Assembly: GCA_963836775.1 (NCBI GenBank)
Contig: CAWIKR010000003.1
Location: forward strand, 3,706,210 to 3,770,209
Origin: DASQPR01 sp963836775
Lineage (GTDB): Bacteria > Actinomycetota > Actinomycetes > Mycobacteriales > Micromonosporaceae
Length of the DNA stretch: 64,000 nucleotides
Direction of reading: 5' to 3'
In this document: in pieces, positions 55,625-63,972 of the stretch
Position numbering within the stretch: the stretch's first letter is position 1
Layout: each line of letters opens with the position of its first letter
The notes under the pieces: model-generated
Told to the model about the DNA's origin: nothing
What the model saw: only the letters and a program-made list of their open reading frames with translations
The model's database searches: none
Position numbers and translations under genes: made by a program

Positions 55625-55913
55625 CCGGTCCGTGAAATCGTCACGGACCGGCGCCGGCCCTCCCAGGTCCCGGCATCGGTAAACGACACGGACACGACGT
55701 TCGCCCCGGCAAGGCCAACGACACGGTTGAAAGCGGTAGTGACGCGCACGTGCGTCTCCTAAGTTCGGTCGGCTTCGACAACCCCGAACCTAGGCAGACA
55801 TCACGTGCGCGTCCTCGATGACACGCCCCGAACCAGTACAAACCAGTCACCGACAGCGAACCAGCCGCTTAACTGGCGATTTTCACCCACGGAAACCGGT
55901 AGCGCGCCCGCGC

Positions 55914-56651
55914 TCACCGTCGAACTACGTGGGCATCGGTGATCTCGCCATCATGAACGGTGTACGTCCCGACGTAATGCTTGACGGAACCATCGACCTG
56001 CGCGGCGTCCAGCCGGATGTCGACGGAGTTGCCGTGGGTGTCGACGATCGTCACGCTGTCGTGGTCGGTGTCCGCGAAGCCGTTGACGAACGACTCGTAT
56101 GACTGTCCGAAGTTCTTGCCGCCAAGGTCCCAGGCCCGTTGGTAGTCACCGGCATTGATCGCGTCGAAGTACTCCTGAACGAGGTCGGCCGCTTCGCTCG
56201 ACGGCGCCGAATCGCAGCCAATGCCGTCGCCGTCGCGGTCCAGATCGTAGATGTCCGTTCCGATGACACGCACGGGCCCTCGGACGTAAGCCGGACCATT
56301 GCCGCCGCCGCCGGCGCAGTCGACGTCGCTGGCGATCGGCACGCAGGCGCCGCTGTAGTTGGGGTCGCAAGTGTCGTTCGGCGTGGGCGACTTCGTGTGG
56401 GTTGGGGTGGGCTTTTGGGTTGGGGTGGGCTTTTGGGTTGGGGTGGGCTTGTGCGTTGGGGTGGGCTTGTGGGTCGGCGTCAGGGTTGGGGTCGGCGCGT
56501 GGGCGGGAGTCGGTGTGCGCGACGGAGTCGGGGAAGTGCAGGCGCAAAGAAGGGCGACGACGATCGCGATCAAGAAAAGGGCCCCTTGATCTCGGCCACG
56601 GCTGCGTGACAGTGAATGGCATCGACGTGTGATAGTTCGCACGAGCATCAC
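55914..56651 (-). CDS. Excalibur-domain lipoprotein with Pro-Thr-Lys repeat linker
   Basis: The 245-residue product has a signal helix and lipobox (LFLIAIVVALLCACTSP, lipidated Cys about residue 38), a long low-complexity wall-spanning linker of TPTHKP/TPTQKP units (about 40-92), an Excalibur-like calcium motif (DVDCAGGGGNGPAYVRGPVR, DLDRDGDGIGCDS) and a C-terminal NTF2-like or DUF-type domain (EYFDAINAGDYQRAWDLGGK). It is probably anchored in the membrane with the domains exposed at or beyond the wall. The linker is encoded by an 18-bp tandem repeat. Confidence 0.8.
   Translation of the reverse strand: MMLVRTITRRCHSLSRSRGRDQGALFLIAIVVALLCACTSPTPSRTPTPAHAPTPTLTPTHKPTPTHKPTPTQKPTPTQKPTPTHTKSPTPNDTCDPNYSGACVPIASDVDCAGGGGNGPAYVRGPVRVIGTDIYDLDRDGDGIGCDSAPSSEAADLVQEYFDAINAGDYQRAWDLGGKNFGQSYESFVNGFADTDHDSVTIVDTHGNSVDIRLDAAQVDGSVKHYVGTYTVHDGEITDAHVVRR
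56401..56472. repeat. 18-bp tandem repeat, four units, inside the lipoprotein linker
   Basis: Four successive 18-bp units starting GTTGGGGTGGGCTT encode the TPTxKP hexapeptide repeats on the minus strand. Units one and two are identical and three and four differ by a base or two, so slippage could change the linker length. Confidence 0.85.
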
Positions 56652-56812
56652 GATTCACAAGAGCAGTACGAGCGCAGTTGCGTGTTTCGAGCCGCCGAAG
56701 TTGATACGGCCCCACGCTGAAAACTTGTGATTTTCACTCAGACTAATACCAGGGGTGAGGGTTCACGCGTCTTCTCGGCGGTCCGGACGAGATTGGGCCC
56801 AAGTGCGGCGCG

Positions 56813-57634
56813 GGGGCTCTGTTGCATTCGCGGATCAGGGCTCGACAAGATGAGGCGGTGAACCCGTCAAGTCGTCGGCATCCGGCGCTGTTGTCACGCT
56901 CGGCGTTCGCGGGGTGCCGGTTCCCGGTCGAGGTGGTCACGGTGGCGGTGCGCTGGTACCTGCGGTACGGGCTCTCGTATCGCGATGTCGAAGAACTGCT
57001 GGCTGAGCGCGGTGTCGAGGTCGATCACGTCACCGTGTACGGGTGGGTGCAACGGTTCACGCCGCTGTTCGCCGAGGCGGCCCGCTTCGCCCGGCACTCG
57101 CCGGGCGAGCGGTGGTTTGTCGACGAAACTTACGTCAAGGTCGGCGGCGTGTGGCGTTATGTGTACCGGGCGGTCGATCAGCACGGGCAGGTCATCGACG
57201 TGTACGTCTCGGCTCGCCGGGACGGGCAGGCGGCCCGCCGGTTCTTCACTCGCGCGTTGACCACGCTGAAGGTCAGACCGACTGAGGTCGTCACTGATGC
57301 CGCGTCGGTCTACCCGCGGGTGCTCGAGGAGCTGGTTCCGGCGGCTTGGCACCACGTTGAGCAGTACGCGAACAACCGGATAGAAGCCGACCACAGTCGG
57401 CTGAAAAACCGGCTGCGACCAATGCGCGGGCTGCGCACCGACCGGACGGCTGCAGTCATCATCGCCGGGCTGGCGTTCATGCAGAACCTTCGCCGCGGCC
57501 ACTACGAACTCGCCACCGATACGCCACCCCCGCTGCGCGTCGCCGCCGCGTTCACCGAACTCGCCCAGGCGATCTGATAGGTCGTCCGCCACGGCATCAC
57601 GCCGCCCACCGATCAGCGAATGCAACAGAGCCCC
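56813..57634 (+). mobile_element. Intact IS6-family insertion sequence, 822 bp
   Basis: Perfect terminal repeats GGGGCTCTGTTGCATTCGC (56813) and complement (ending 57634) enclose a complete transposase. No 8-bp target duplication is visible, which fits recombination or replicative cointegrate events typical of the family. Its ends match those of the deleted derivatives at 35.4, 36.4, 50.1 and 51.0-51.5 kb, so it may be able to mobilise them. Confidence 0.92.
56858..57577 (+). CDS. IS6-family transposase
   Basis: The 239-residue transposase has the compact IS6 layout: SAFAGCRFPVEVVTVAVRWY, HTH region YRDVEELLAERGVEVDHVTV, and the DDE triad in GERWFVDETYVKVGG, VVTDAASVYPRVL and NNRIEADHSRLKNRLRPMRG. 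The GTG at 56858 has GAGG nearby; the frame is open from within the terminal repeat. All catalytic residues are present, so it is probably functional. It lies 280 bp upstream of the MoxR operon and in the same direction. Confidence 0.92.
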   Translation: MNPSSRRHPALLSRSAFAGCRFPVEVVTVAVRWYLRYGLSYRDVEELLAERGVEVDHVTVYGWVQRFTPLFAEAARFARHSPGERWFVDETYVKVGGVWRYVYRAVDQHGQVIDVYVSARRDGQAARRFFTRALTTLKVRPTEVVTDAASVYPRVLEELVPAAWHHVEQYANNRIEADHSRLKNRLRPMRGLRTDRTAAVIIAGLAFMQNLRRGHYELATDTPPPLRVAAAFTELAQAI

Positions 57635-57860
57635 TAGCCGCGCACATCATCGCGAACCACGTCTGCGTCCCACACCACGCCGCCGAGCAGCCACTTCATC
57701 CGATGCGGCCCAGGATCTCCGTCCTACGCGGCCAATGGCCGGAAATGTCCGAATACCCATCGGAGGACCCGAGCAGTATGCGAGGGCCTGCCGACGCACC
57801 GCCGGGTGGTCAGGCCGGCCCTTTGTGGACCGGTTGACAACTGGCTAGGCAATTCACCAG

Positions 57861-59021
57861 GTGATCCTTAGACTCCCCCGGGTGAACCCCGCCCCGACTG
57901 AGCAGCATGCCATCGACGCCGAGACTGTACGGGCCGCTGTCCATGCCGCACGTGGTCATCTCGTGGAGCGCGAACTCATCTCAGAGGTGGTCACACTTTG
58001 TGCGGTGGCCCGGGAACATTTGCTCGTCATCGGGGCTCCGGGTACCGCGAAGTCCGCGGCCGTACGACGCACCGCCGAGCATCTCGGCGGCCGCTACTTC
58101 GAGTATCTGCTGAGCAAGTTCACCGAGCCGAACGAGATCTTCGGCCCCGTCGACCTTCAGCGGTTGCGCGAGGGCGTGGTCGCATACCAGACCGATGGGA
58201 TGTTGCCCGACGCTGAGGTCGCGTTCCTTGACGAGGTGTTCCTCGGCTCCAGCGCGATCCTCAACACCTTGCTCGGCGTGCTGAACGAGCGGGTCTTCCG
58301 GCGGGGCGCGACGCTGCGCGGATGCCCGATCCGGGTGTGCATCGGCGCGAGCAACGCCCTGCCGTCCGATCCGGCGCTGGCCGCGTTCGCTGACCGGTTC
58401 CTGGCCCGGGTGCATGTGGAGCCGGTTGCCGACGGCAGCCTCGAGGACCTGTTGGAACAGGGCTGGGTCACCCCGGCCAAGGCGGAGCCTGCGGGCCTCA
58501 TGCCAGCCCTCGACCGGCTGGCCGACATCGCCTCGGACGCGAACCTGAGCGAGATCCGGCCGTTCCTGGCGACGGCGCTGCGGCGGCTGCGCGAAGCCGG
58601 GATCCCGTTGACCGATCGCCGGGCCGTACGGTCCCAGCGCCTGGTCGCGGCGGCGGCGGTTCTCGATGGACGTACGGCCGCGAACACCTCGGATCTGTGG
58701 GTGCTGCCGTTGATCGCGCCCACTGGTGAGGCCCAGGCAGTGGCCCGCGACATACTCGCCGACATGCTGAAACTGTCCAATAGCATGACGCTTGGCTACG
58801 CCGCTGAAGAGTATTCGCGGGGGGCTCTAGCTCGTGCCGAGCGGCTGGCGGCATCGGGACGGCGGCTGCTCGCCGCGCTGGACGTCGATGAACCCTCCCG
58901 TGACGACCGGCTTCGGCTCGAGGCGGCGCTGCGTGAGATCGACGCCGGATTCGCCGATGCCGACCTGCCCGATTCGCTGCGGGAGACGCGTGAGCGGCTG
59001 GTCGCGGCCGCACGCCCGTGA
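57861..59021 (+). CDS. MoxR-family AAA+ ATPase
   Basis: The 386-residue ATPase has Walker A VIGAPGTAKSAAV (residues 58-65), FTEPNEIFGPVDLQRLREG as the MoxR-type insert region, Walker B VAFLDEVFLGSSAILN (about 121), sensor 1 GASNALPSD (162) and the arginine finger AFADRFLAR (176), followed by a helical lid. MoxR proteins act as chaperone-like remodelers working with vWA partners. GTG at 57861, or GTG at 57882. Its stop overlaps the next start by 4 bp, and the next three genes are all coupled in the same way. The partner set suggests a MoxR-vWA-beta-propeller ternary system. Confidence 0.92.
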   Translation: MILRLPRVNPAPTEQHAIDAETVRAAVHAARGHLVERELISEVVTLCAVAREHLLVIGAPGTAKSAAVRRTAEHLGGRYFEYLLSKFTEPNEIFGPVDLQRLREGVVAYQTDGMLPDAEVAFLDEVFLGSSAILNTLLGVLNERVFRRGATLRGCPIRVCIGASNALPSDPALAAFADRFLARVHVEPVADGSLEDLLEQGWVTPAKAEPAGLMPALDRLADIASDANLSEIRPFLATALRRLREAGIPLTDRRAVRSQRLVAAAAVLDGRTAANTSDLWVLPLIAPTGEAQAVARDILADMLKLSNSMTLGYAAEEYSRGALARAERLAASGRRLLAALDVDEPSRDDRLRLEAALREIDAGFADADLPDSLRETRERLVAAARP

Positions 59022-59404
59022 CCAGCCTGATCTGGTACCGCCGCGAACCACCGTTGCAGGCGGCCGCCGTACTAGCGCGAGACGGCGTCGTGCCGCTGCT
59101 GGCCCGGCGGGTGGCCGCCGACGGTGATCCGAGCAGGTTTCGGGCCGTGGCTGCCACCGGCTGGCTGGTCGTGCTGGCCGCAGCCGAGGACCTGCCGTGG
59201 GTGCCCGGGGTGAGATACCTCGGCTGGGATGGCGCGCTGCTGCTTCCCACCACGCACCGACCCGGTATCTCAACGGATCTTCTCGCCCGCGTGTTGGGAC
59301 GCAACGGCGTGCACGGTCTGACGGTGCTGCTTGCCGATGCCGTGCTGCGGGCGCCGATGCCGAGTCTTCCTGTCGACATCGTCGGGCTCGAGGCTCTGCG
59401 ATGA
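59018..59404 (+). CDS. Small bpX-like protein of the MoxR operon
   Basis: The 128-residue protein starts at a GTG overlapping the MoxR stop: MTSLIWYRREPPLQAAAVLA, VPLLARRVAADGDPSRFRAV, WLVVLAAAEDLPWVPGVRYL, LLLPTTHRPGISTDLLARVL and ends at a stop overlapping the next ATG. Its size, place after MoxR and the hydrophobic WLVVLA strand suit the bpX-type accessory domains (bpX5 by position) described for MoxR-vWA-beta-propeller systems. I recognise it mainly by context; sequence identity to that family should be checked by profile search. Confidence 0.65.
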   Translation: MTSLIWYRREPPLQAAAVLARDGVVPLLARRVAADGDPSRFRAVAATGWLVVLAAAEDLPWVPGVRYLGWDGALLLPTTHRPGISTDLLARVLGRNGVHGLTVLLADAVLRAPMPSLPVDIVGLEALR

Positions 59405-61014
59405 CCGCGCCGTCGGCTTCGCTGGCCTCGTGGACGACGCAGCTGTCGACATTGACCGCCGACGTGGCGCTGGCGCTGGGTCCGTGGCTGGTCGAGGTCG
59501 CTGCGCTGCTGGAAGGCCACGACCGTGCCGCCGCAGACGACGGGGAACCCGATGGGTTCGACGGGTTGTCCACGCGTGGCACCCCTGAGCGGCTGTTGCC
59601 CTCCGAGTGGCTGCTGGCCTCCGAAGAACCGAACGAGTTCATGCGACGCGCCATCGAGGGCGAGTTGTTGCACACCGCACCCAGTCTTCAGAAACCGAAG
59701 CCACGAGGCCGAATTGCCGTGCTGTGCGACTGCGGTCCCACCCAATGGGGGGCGCCGCGCCTGGCGCAGTTGGCCATCCTGCTAGTTCTGCACCGCCGGG
59801 CCGAGACCTCCAGCATCCCGTTCGCGCTGGGTCTACTGGGCACGAAGGCGGGGCGCTGGCTTGAGGGTGGGCTCGAACCGATGCTCGCGGGCTGGCAGCG
59901 CATGCGGCACCGGTCGGAGTTCGCGCCCGAGGATCTCGACGAGTGGCGTGGGGACCTGCGGCCCACCGATGAAATCTGGCTACTGAGCGGGTCGGATCCA
60001 CAGGTCGCCGGCGTGCACACCCTGACCATTAGTGAATCCGGGTGGGACCCCTCCGGTGTCTCAGAGGTGACGGTGCGTCTCGACCAGACTCGCACGACCC
60101 TCGGCATGCCACCGGTCGAGCACGCGTTGAAAGCATTGCGCGGCCACGGGTTCCGCAGTGCCAAGCGGCCGGCCTCCACGAGCAGCCTGATCCGCGCTGC
60201 GTGTTTTCCGAACGAGGGAAGGACCCTGCTGGGTCGCGGCGGCGATGATCGGACGCTCGTCACGGTCCACGTTCCCGACGGCCGACCACGCCGCCACGGA
60301 TTCTCCTCACCGGTCATCGCCGGCGGGTTGGACGGTAGACGCGTCATCGCCCTGGTCGCCGATCGAGGAACCCTACGAGTCGAGGTGATCGGAAAGCCGC
60401 TGCCCCACCTCGTGAAGGCCGCCTGGCCGCTCGAGGACCTGCCCCCACTGCCGCCCGCCGGTGACGCCTGGCTGCCCGCCGTGTACGCGGCCGGCAATCA
60501 TCTGCTGGCCAGGCTCGGTGACGGCTGGTGGAAGCTTGTCCCGCAAGCATCTCCGGCGAAGGCCGACGTCGTCGCCTGCGGCTACGGCGCTCCCCTACGA
60601 GTAGGCTCCAACGCCGGCGAGCAGATCATGATCTCCGGCGCACCGCAGGCGATCATTCCGCGTGGAGCGCGGGTGCTGTTCGGCGCGTCACCCGCCTTTA
60701 GCTGGTCGATCGACGAGAAGGTGTGGACGACCTCAGCGGGAAGGCAGCTCATCGTGCCCGACCGCGCCCGTGTGATCGCCATGAGCACGTTGCGCACTGA
60801 TCACATATTGATCAGTCAATCCGCGGGCGGTCAGATCCTGCATTTGGTCACCGCGGCCGGCGTACGCACATTGACCAGGTGGTCTGGCAACGCAGGCACG
60901 CCTGCCGTACACCCGGCATTGCCGTGGCTCGCGATCACCAGAGACGACGGCACCGTCATCGTCGTCGACCTCGAGCGGGACATGATCGTGGCGACGATGC
61001 GGGCCCCGGCGTGA
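59401..61014 (+). CDS. vWA-like / beta-propeller-like protein of the MoxR operon
   Basis: The 537-residue protein starts at an ATG overlapping the upstream stop (ATGA). Residues about 100-235 have the vWA-like pattern RGRIAVLCDCGPTQWGAPRL, FALGLLGTKAGRWLEGG and TDEIWLLSGSDPQVAGV, with DxGxT in place of the canonical DxSxS metal site. Residues about 270-537 are beta-rich and repetitive in style (TLVTVHVPDGRPRRHGFSSP, GDGWWKLVPQASPAKADVVA, TDHILISQSAGGQILHLVTA, DGTVIVVDLERDMIVATMRA), consistent with a degenerate beta-propeller. It is the likely MoxR client or adaptor. Confidence 0.75.
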   Translation: MTAPSASLASWTTQLSTLTADVALALGPWLVEVAALLEGHDRAAADDGEPDGFDGLSTRGTPERLLPSEWLLASEEPNEFMRRAIEGELLHTAPSLQKPKPRGRIAVLCDCGPTQWGAPRLAQLAILLVLHRRAETSSIPFALGLLGTKAGRWLEGGLEPMLAGWQRMRHRSEFAPEDLDEWRGDLRPTDEIWLLSGSDPQVAGVHTLTISESGWDPSGVSEVTVRLDQTRTTLGMPPVEHALKALRGHGFRSAKRPASTSSLIRAACFPNEGRTLLGRGGDDRTLVTVHVPDGRPRRHGFSSPVIAGGLDGRRVIALVADRGTLRVEVIGKPLPHLVKAAWPLEDLPPLPPAGDAWLPAVYAAGNHLLARLGDGWWKLVPQASPAKADVVACGYGAPLRVGSNAGEQIMISGAPQAIIPRGARVLFGASPAFSWSIDEKVWTTSAGRQLIVPDRARVIAMSTLRTDHILISQSAGGQILHLVTAAGVRTLTRWSGNAGTPAVHPALPWLAITRDDGTVIVVDLERDMIVATMRAPA

Positions 61015-63623
61015 CACGGACGGTGCTCGCCCACGGATTTCTGCTGGATACCGATCTCATCGGAGCGCAGGAGGCAAGCCGACGCGTGATCGAGTACTGG
61101 CAGCCCGGGGCCTCCCTGCGATCCACGCCCGACGGCTGCTGGCTGTTGCTACTGCCAATGCCTGTCCATGTTCGACTCGATCGTGCGCCGGGATGGCCGA
61201 TCGCCAGCGAAGCGACCGCCGGGACCGTGGCGCTGCCGCACAACCTCCTCCTCGATCTGCGGGAACTGCCCGAGATCGAACCACACCTGGACCTTGGCAA
61301 GATCAACGAGTTCGACCTGTCCGCGGTGCAGGTCGCGCCACGCCCCGAGGAGTTGCCGGCGCCGCCGGCGCTCGGGGCGCCCGATCTTCGAGCGGCCGCG
61401 TCGATTGCAGCGCCCGCCCGTCGATCCCGCTTGAGGTCACGATCTGACCCGGCCGCCACACGCCACGCCGGTCGGATCGCCGATCGCCTATGGCAGATCA
61501 TGCTCGCCGTCGTTGGCGTCGCCGCGATCATCGCTGTGGTGGCCCTGACCCATGTCACGGGCTCCGGATCGTCGATCCTATGGCTGGGTGCCGTGGTGGG
61601 CCCGATCGTCGCGCTGACACGAAACAGCCACCGCCGCAGCATAAGCTCGCCGACCACCCGAGACCCAGGTCGCCACGGTGCCGCCGCGCGCCGAAGCGCG
61701 CAACGAGGGCGAGGGCTATTTGCCCGGGTCGTCCTCACCAGTCCATTCGCCCGATATTTCGGCCAGAGACAGCTGGCATACCTGCGAAACCTCGAGCATG
61801 CCTTCCGGCGGCGGGACTGGGAACGCGCGCTGCGCGAGGCCGTACCGCTCGGTGGAGCCGGCGGGCTCGTAAGTCTTTCCGTACCGACTGGCTGGCAGGG
61901 ACCCCTGAGCCCCAGTTACGCCGGCCGAGGCGGTGGTCGCAGTCTAGCGGTGGGCGGCATCAAGGAAGCCTTCACCGAGATCTACCGCACGGCGGCGAAC
62001 CACCTTGAGCAGGCAGGTGACATCGAGAAAGCTGCCTACGTCCTGGCAGACCTGCTGGATACCCCGATCGACGCGGTGCACCTGCTGGAACGGCACGGTC
62101 GGCACCGGCTGGCCGCTCAACTCGCCGAAGGCCGACAGCTGGAAGCGGCGCTGGTGGTACGCCTGTGGTGGCGCTCCGGCGACAGGCAACGGGCGCTGGA
62201 CATCGCTCAGCTTCGCGGTGCGTTCGCCACCGCCATTGACCGACTCGACGGCGCAGACGACGCCCTGGCCCTGCAACTGCGGACGGCGTGGGTGCACTCC
62301 CGGCGAGAGGCCGGCGACCATCTGGGCGCCATCATCGCGGCCTGGCCCGACGAACGACTCAGGTACGCGGCCGTCGCCGACATCCAGACCACGATGGCCC
62401 TTGGTAGCGCACCGGCCGCTCAGGCGCTGGCGTACCTGCTGAACCTGCAGTCCAACCCGACCGCTAGCGAGACTGCTCTCGGGCTGCTGGCCAGTACCGA
62501 TGCTGCGCTGCAACCGGCCCGGGCACGCTTCCTCGCCAGCTTCGCCGAACTACCCGCCGCAGATCCGGCGCACGACCGTCGCATCGCCACCGTCGCAGCC
62601 CGAACCATGACGCGTGCTGCGCTGACCGTAGACCAACGCCGCCAGCTTGATCTCCTGTCCAAGCGGGCCGACCGGCTGGCCGTCGCGGACCTGCCCGCAC
62701 CGGTCAAGCCGACCAAACCCGCGGGCGGTGTCCCTTGCACATTCACGCAGTTAGCACCTGGTGACCTGCCGGTCTATGACGCCGTCGAGATAAGCGGGCG
62801 ATTTCTGCTTGCGCACGGCGGTCACGGTGCACGCCTGGTCACCGCGACCGGTCGCGAGCTGGTCCGCTGGGATGTTGCGACGCACCGCATCGTCGCCGCA
62901 GACAACGGCGCACGCGCGCTGCTCGTCACTGTCTCCAACGATATTCACGAATTCCATCAACTGGACCTGCGCAGCCGGCAGACGACGCGTTGGGCAGCCC
63001 TTCGCGCCTCACACATACTGAAAAGCTATGACGGCGACATCGTGACGATTGTCGACAGCGATGGGCTCGCATTCCTCCGCACCAGCGAACGCCAGCCGAG
63101 AGCTATCTGGCGCGAGCTGGATGCCGCACACCAGGTTGCACTGATAGAACGCAGCCGGGACAACCTCACCGCGCTTCTGCGAACTCCCGCTGGAACGCAC
63201 GAACTATGGCGTTGGGACACACCAACACTGATGCTGCGAGAACGCCGCCCGCTGGCGCTCGGCAGCATCCGCACCGCCGGTGTCCTTGCCTCCGGACACC
63301 TCGTGTCGGCCGACGAAGGCGGCGTGCACGTCCATCCAAACGGCCAGAAACGACAGTTGATCGCACCGGCAACAGCGGCCACGGCACTCGTCTGCGACGG
63401 CGACATGTACGCCATCATCGAACCAGGCGCCGAAGCCGTGACCCTCACCCTCAGAGGCGGTCTGAGCCCTGAGCCCGCCGCAGTAGCCCGCTACCCCGGC
63501 AACGTCACCGGCATGCGCTGTTCGGCTGGGCGGGCAGTCCTCTGGACAGGCACCGGTCGAGTCACCGCGCTCGACCTGAACAATCCAGGCGTTGTCGCTG
63601 ATTTTCGCACGACGATTACGTAG
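61011..63623 (+). CDS. Membrane-anchored bpX-like/beta-propeller protein of the MoxR operon
   Basis: The 870-residue protein starts at a GTG overlapping the upstream stop (GTGA). Residues 1-95 form a globular domain (TRTVLAHGFLLDTDLIGAQE, CWLLLLPMPVHVRLDRAPGW) resembling the bpX6-type domain by place and size. Two membrane helices follow at about 160-181 and 189-203, then a helical TPR-like region (about 250-545, with FTEIYRTAANHLEQAGDIEK, HGRHRLAAQLAEGRQLEAAL), and a C-terminal beta-propeller (about 560-870, with VTATGRELVRWDVATHRIVA, GTHELWRWDTPTL, GNVTGMRCSAGRAVLWTGTG). It probably links the complex to the membrane. Confidence 0.8.
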   Translation: MTRTVLAHGFLLDTDLIGAQEASRRVIEYWQPGASLRSTPDGCWLLLLPMPVHVRLDRAPGWPIASEATAGTVALPHNLLLDLRELPEIEPHLDLGKINEFDLSAVQVAPRPEELPAPPALGAPDLRAAASIAAPARRSRLRSRSDPAATRHAGRIADRLWQIMLAVVGVAAIIAVVALTHVTGSGSSILWLGAVVGPIVALTRNSHRRSISSPTTRDPGRHGAAARRSAQRGRGLFARVVLTSPFARYFGQRQLAYLRNLEHAFRRRDWERALREAVPLGGAGGLVSLSVPTGWQGPLSPSYAGRGGGRSLAVGGIKEAFTEIYRTAANHLEQAGDIEKAAYVLADLLDTPIDAVHLLERHGRHRLAAQLAEGRQLEAALVVRLWWRSGDRQRALDIAQLRGAFATAIDRLDGADDALALQLRTAWVHSRREAGDHLGAIIAAWPDERLRYAAVADIQTTMALGSAPAAQALAYLLNLQSNPTASETALGLLASTDAALQPARARFLASFAELPAADPAHDRRIATVAARTMTRAALTVDQRRQLDLLSKRADRLAVADLPAPVKPTKPAGGVPCTFTQLAPGDLPVYDAVEISGRFLLAHGGHGARLVTATGRELVRWDVATHRIVAADNGARALLVTVSNDIHEFHQLDLRSRQTTRWAALRASHILKSYDGDIVTIVDSDGLAFLRTSERQPRAIWRELDAAHQVALIERSRDNLTALLRTPAGTHELWRWDTPTLMLRERRPLALGSIRTAGVLASGHLVSADEGGVHVHPNGQKRQLIAPATAATALVCDGDMYAIIEPGAEAVTLTLRGGLSPEPAAVARYPGNVTGMRCSAGRAVLWTGTGRVTALDLNNPGVVADFRTTIT

Positions 63624-63972
63624 GGAGCCGACCGGCGGTTCCCCGCAACGACGCTGCTCCGCGACGGCCGGGGCACCGCTGCGATGACTAGCAGATCAGG
63701 AATTGCCGCCCGCTAGCGCGCCCGCTAGCGCGCCCGCAACGGGCGCAATCGGGAGTGCCCGAACAGCGCGGACAGACGCGGATCGCGGAACCCGATTGCC
63801 GCCGCGCTCCGCCGGCCGCGGTGCGGACCTTCTCGACAGCCATGGAACGGCAGGTGGCCGACGACTCACGAATCGCCTCAGGACGACATGGAACGCGCCG
63901 TCGGTGCGAGGCAGCACTACAATCATCGATCCTGCCCCGGGCGATCACCCATCGTGCTACCCGGACTACAGT
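63624..63972. other. Region after the MoxR operon without a supported gene
   Basis: 350 bp with only short frames. It contains the 12-bp tandem repeat at 63709 and runs into the start of repeat copy 4. No clear terminator stem for the operon was found. Confidence 0.45.
63709..63737. repeat. 12-bp tandem repeat
   Basis: CCCGCTAGCGCG occurs twice in a row (63709-63732) followed by CCCGC. Each unit contains the palindrome GCTAGC, so the region can fold or bind a dimeric protein. It lies 86 bp after the last MoxR-operon stop. Confidence 0.7.

Noticed and set aside
56401..56472. Short regular repeats as a possible CRISPR
   Set aside because: Direct tandem units without spacers, within a reading frame that encodes a TPTxKP linker.
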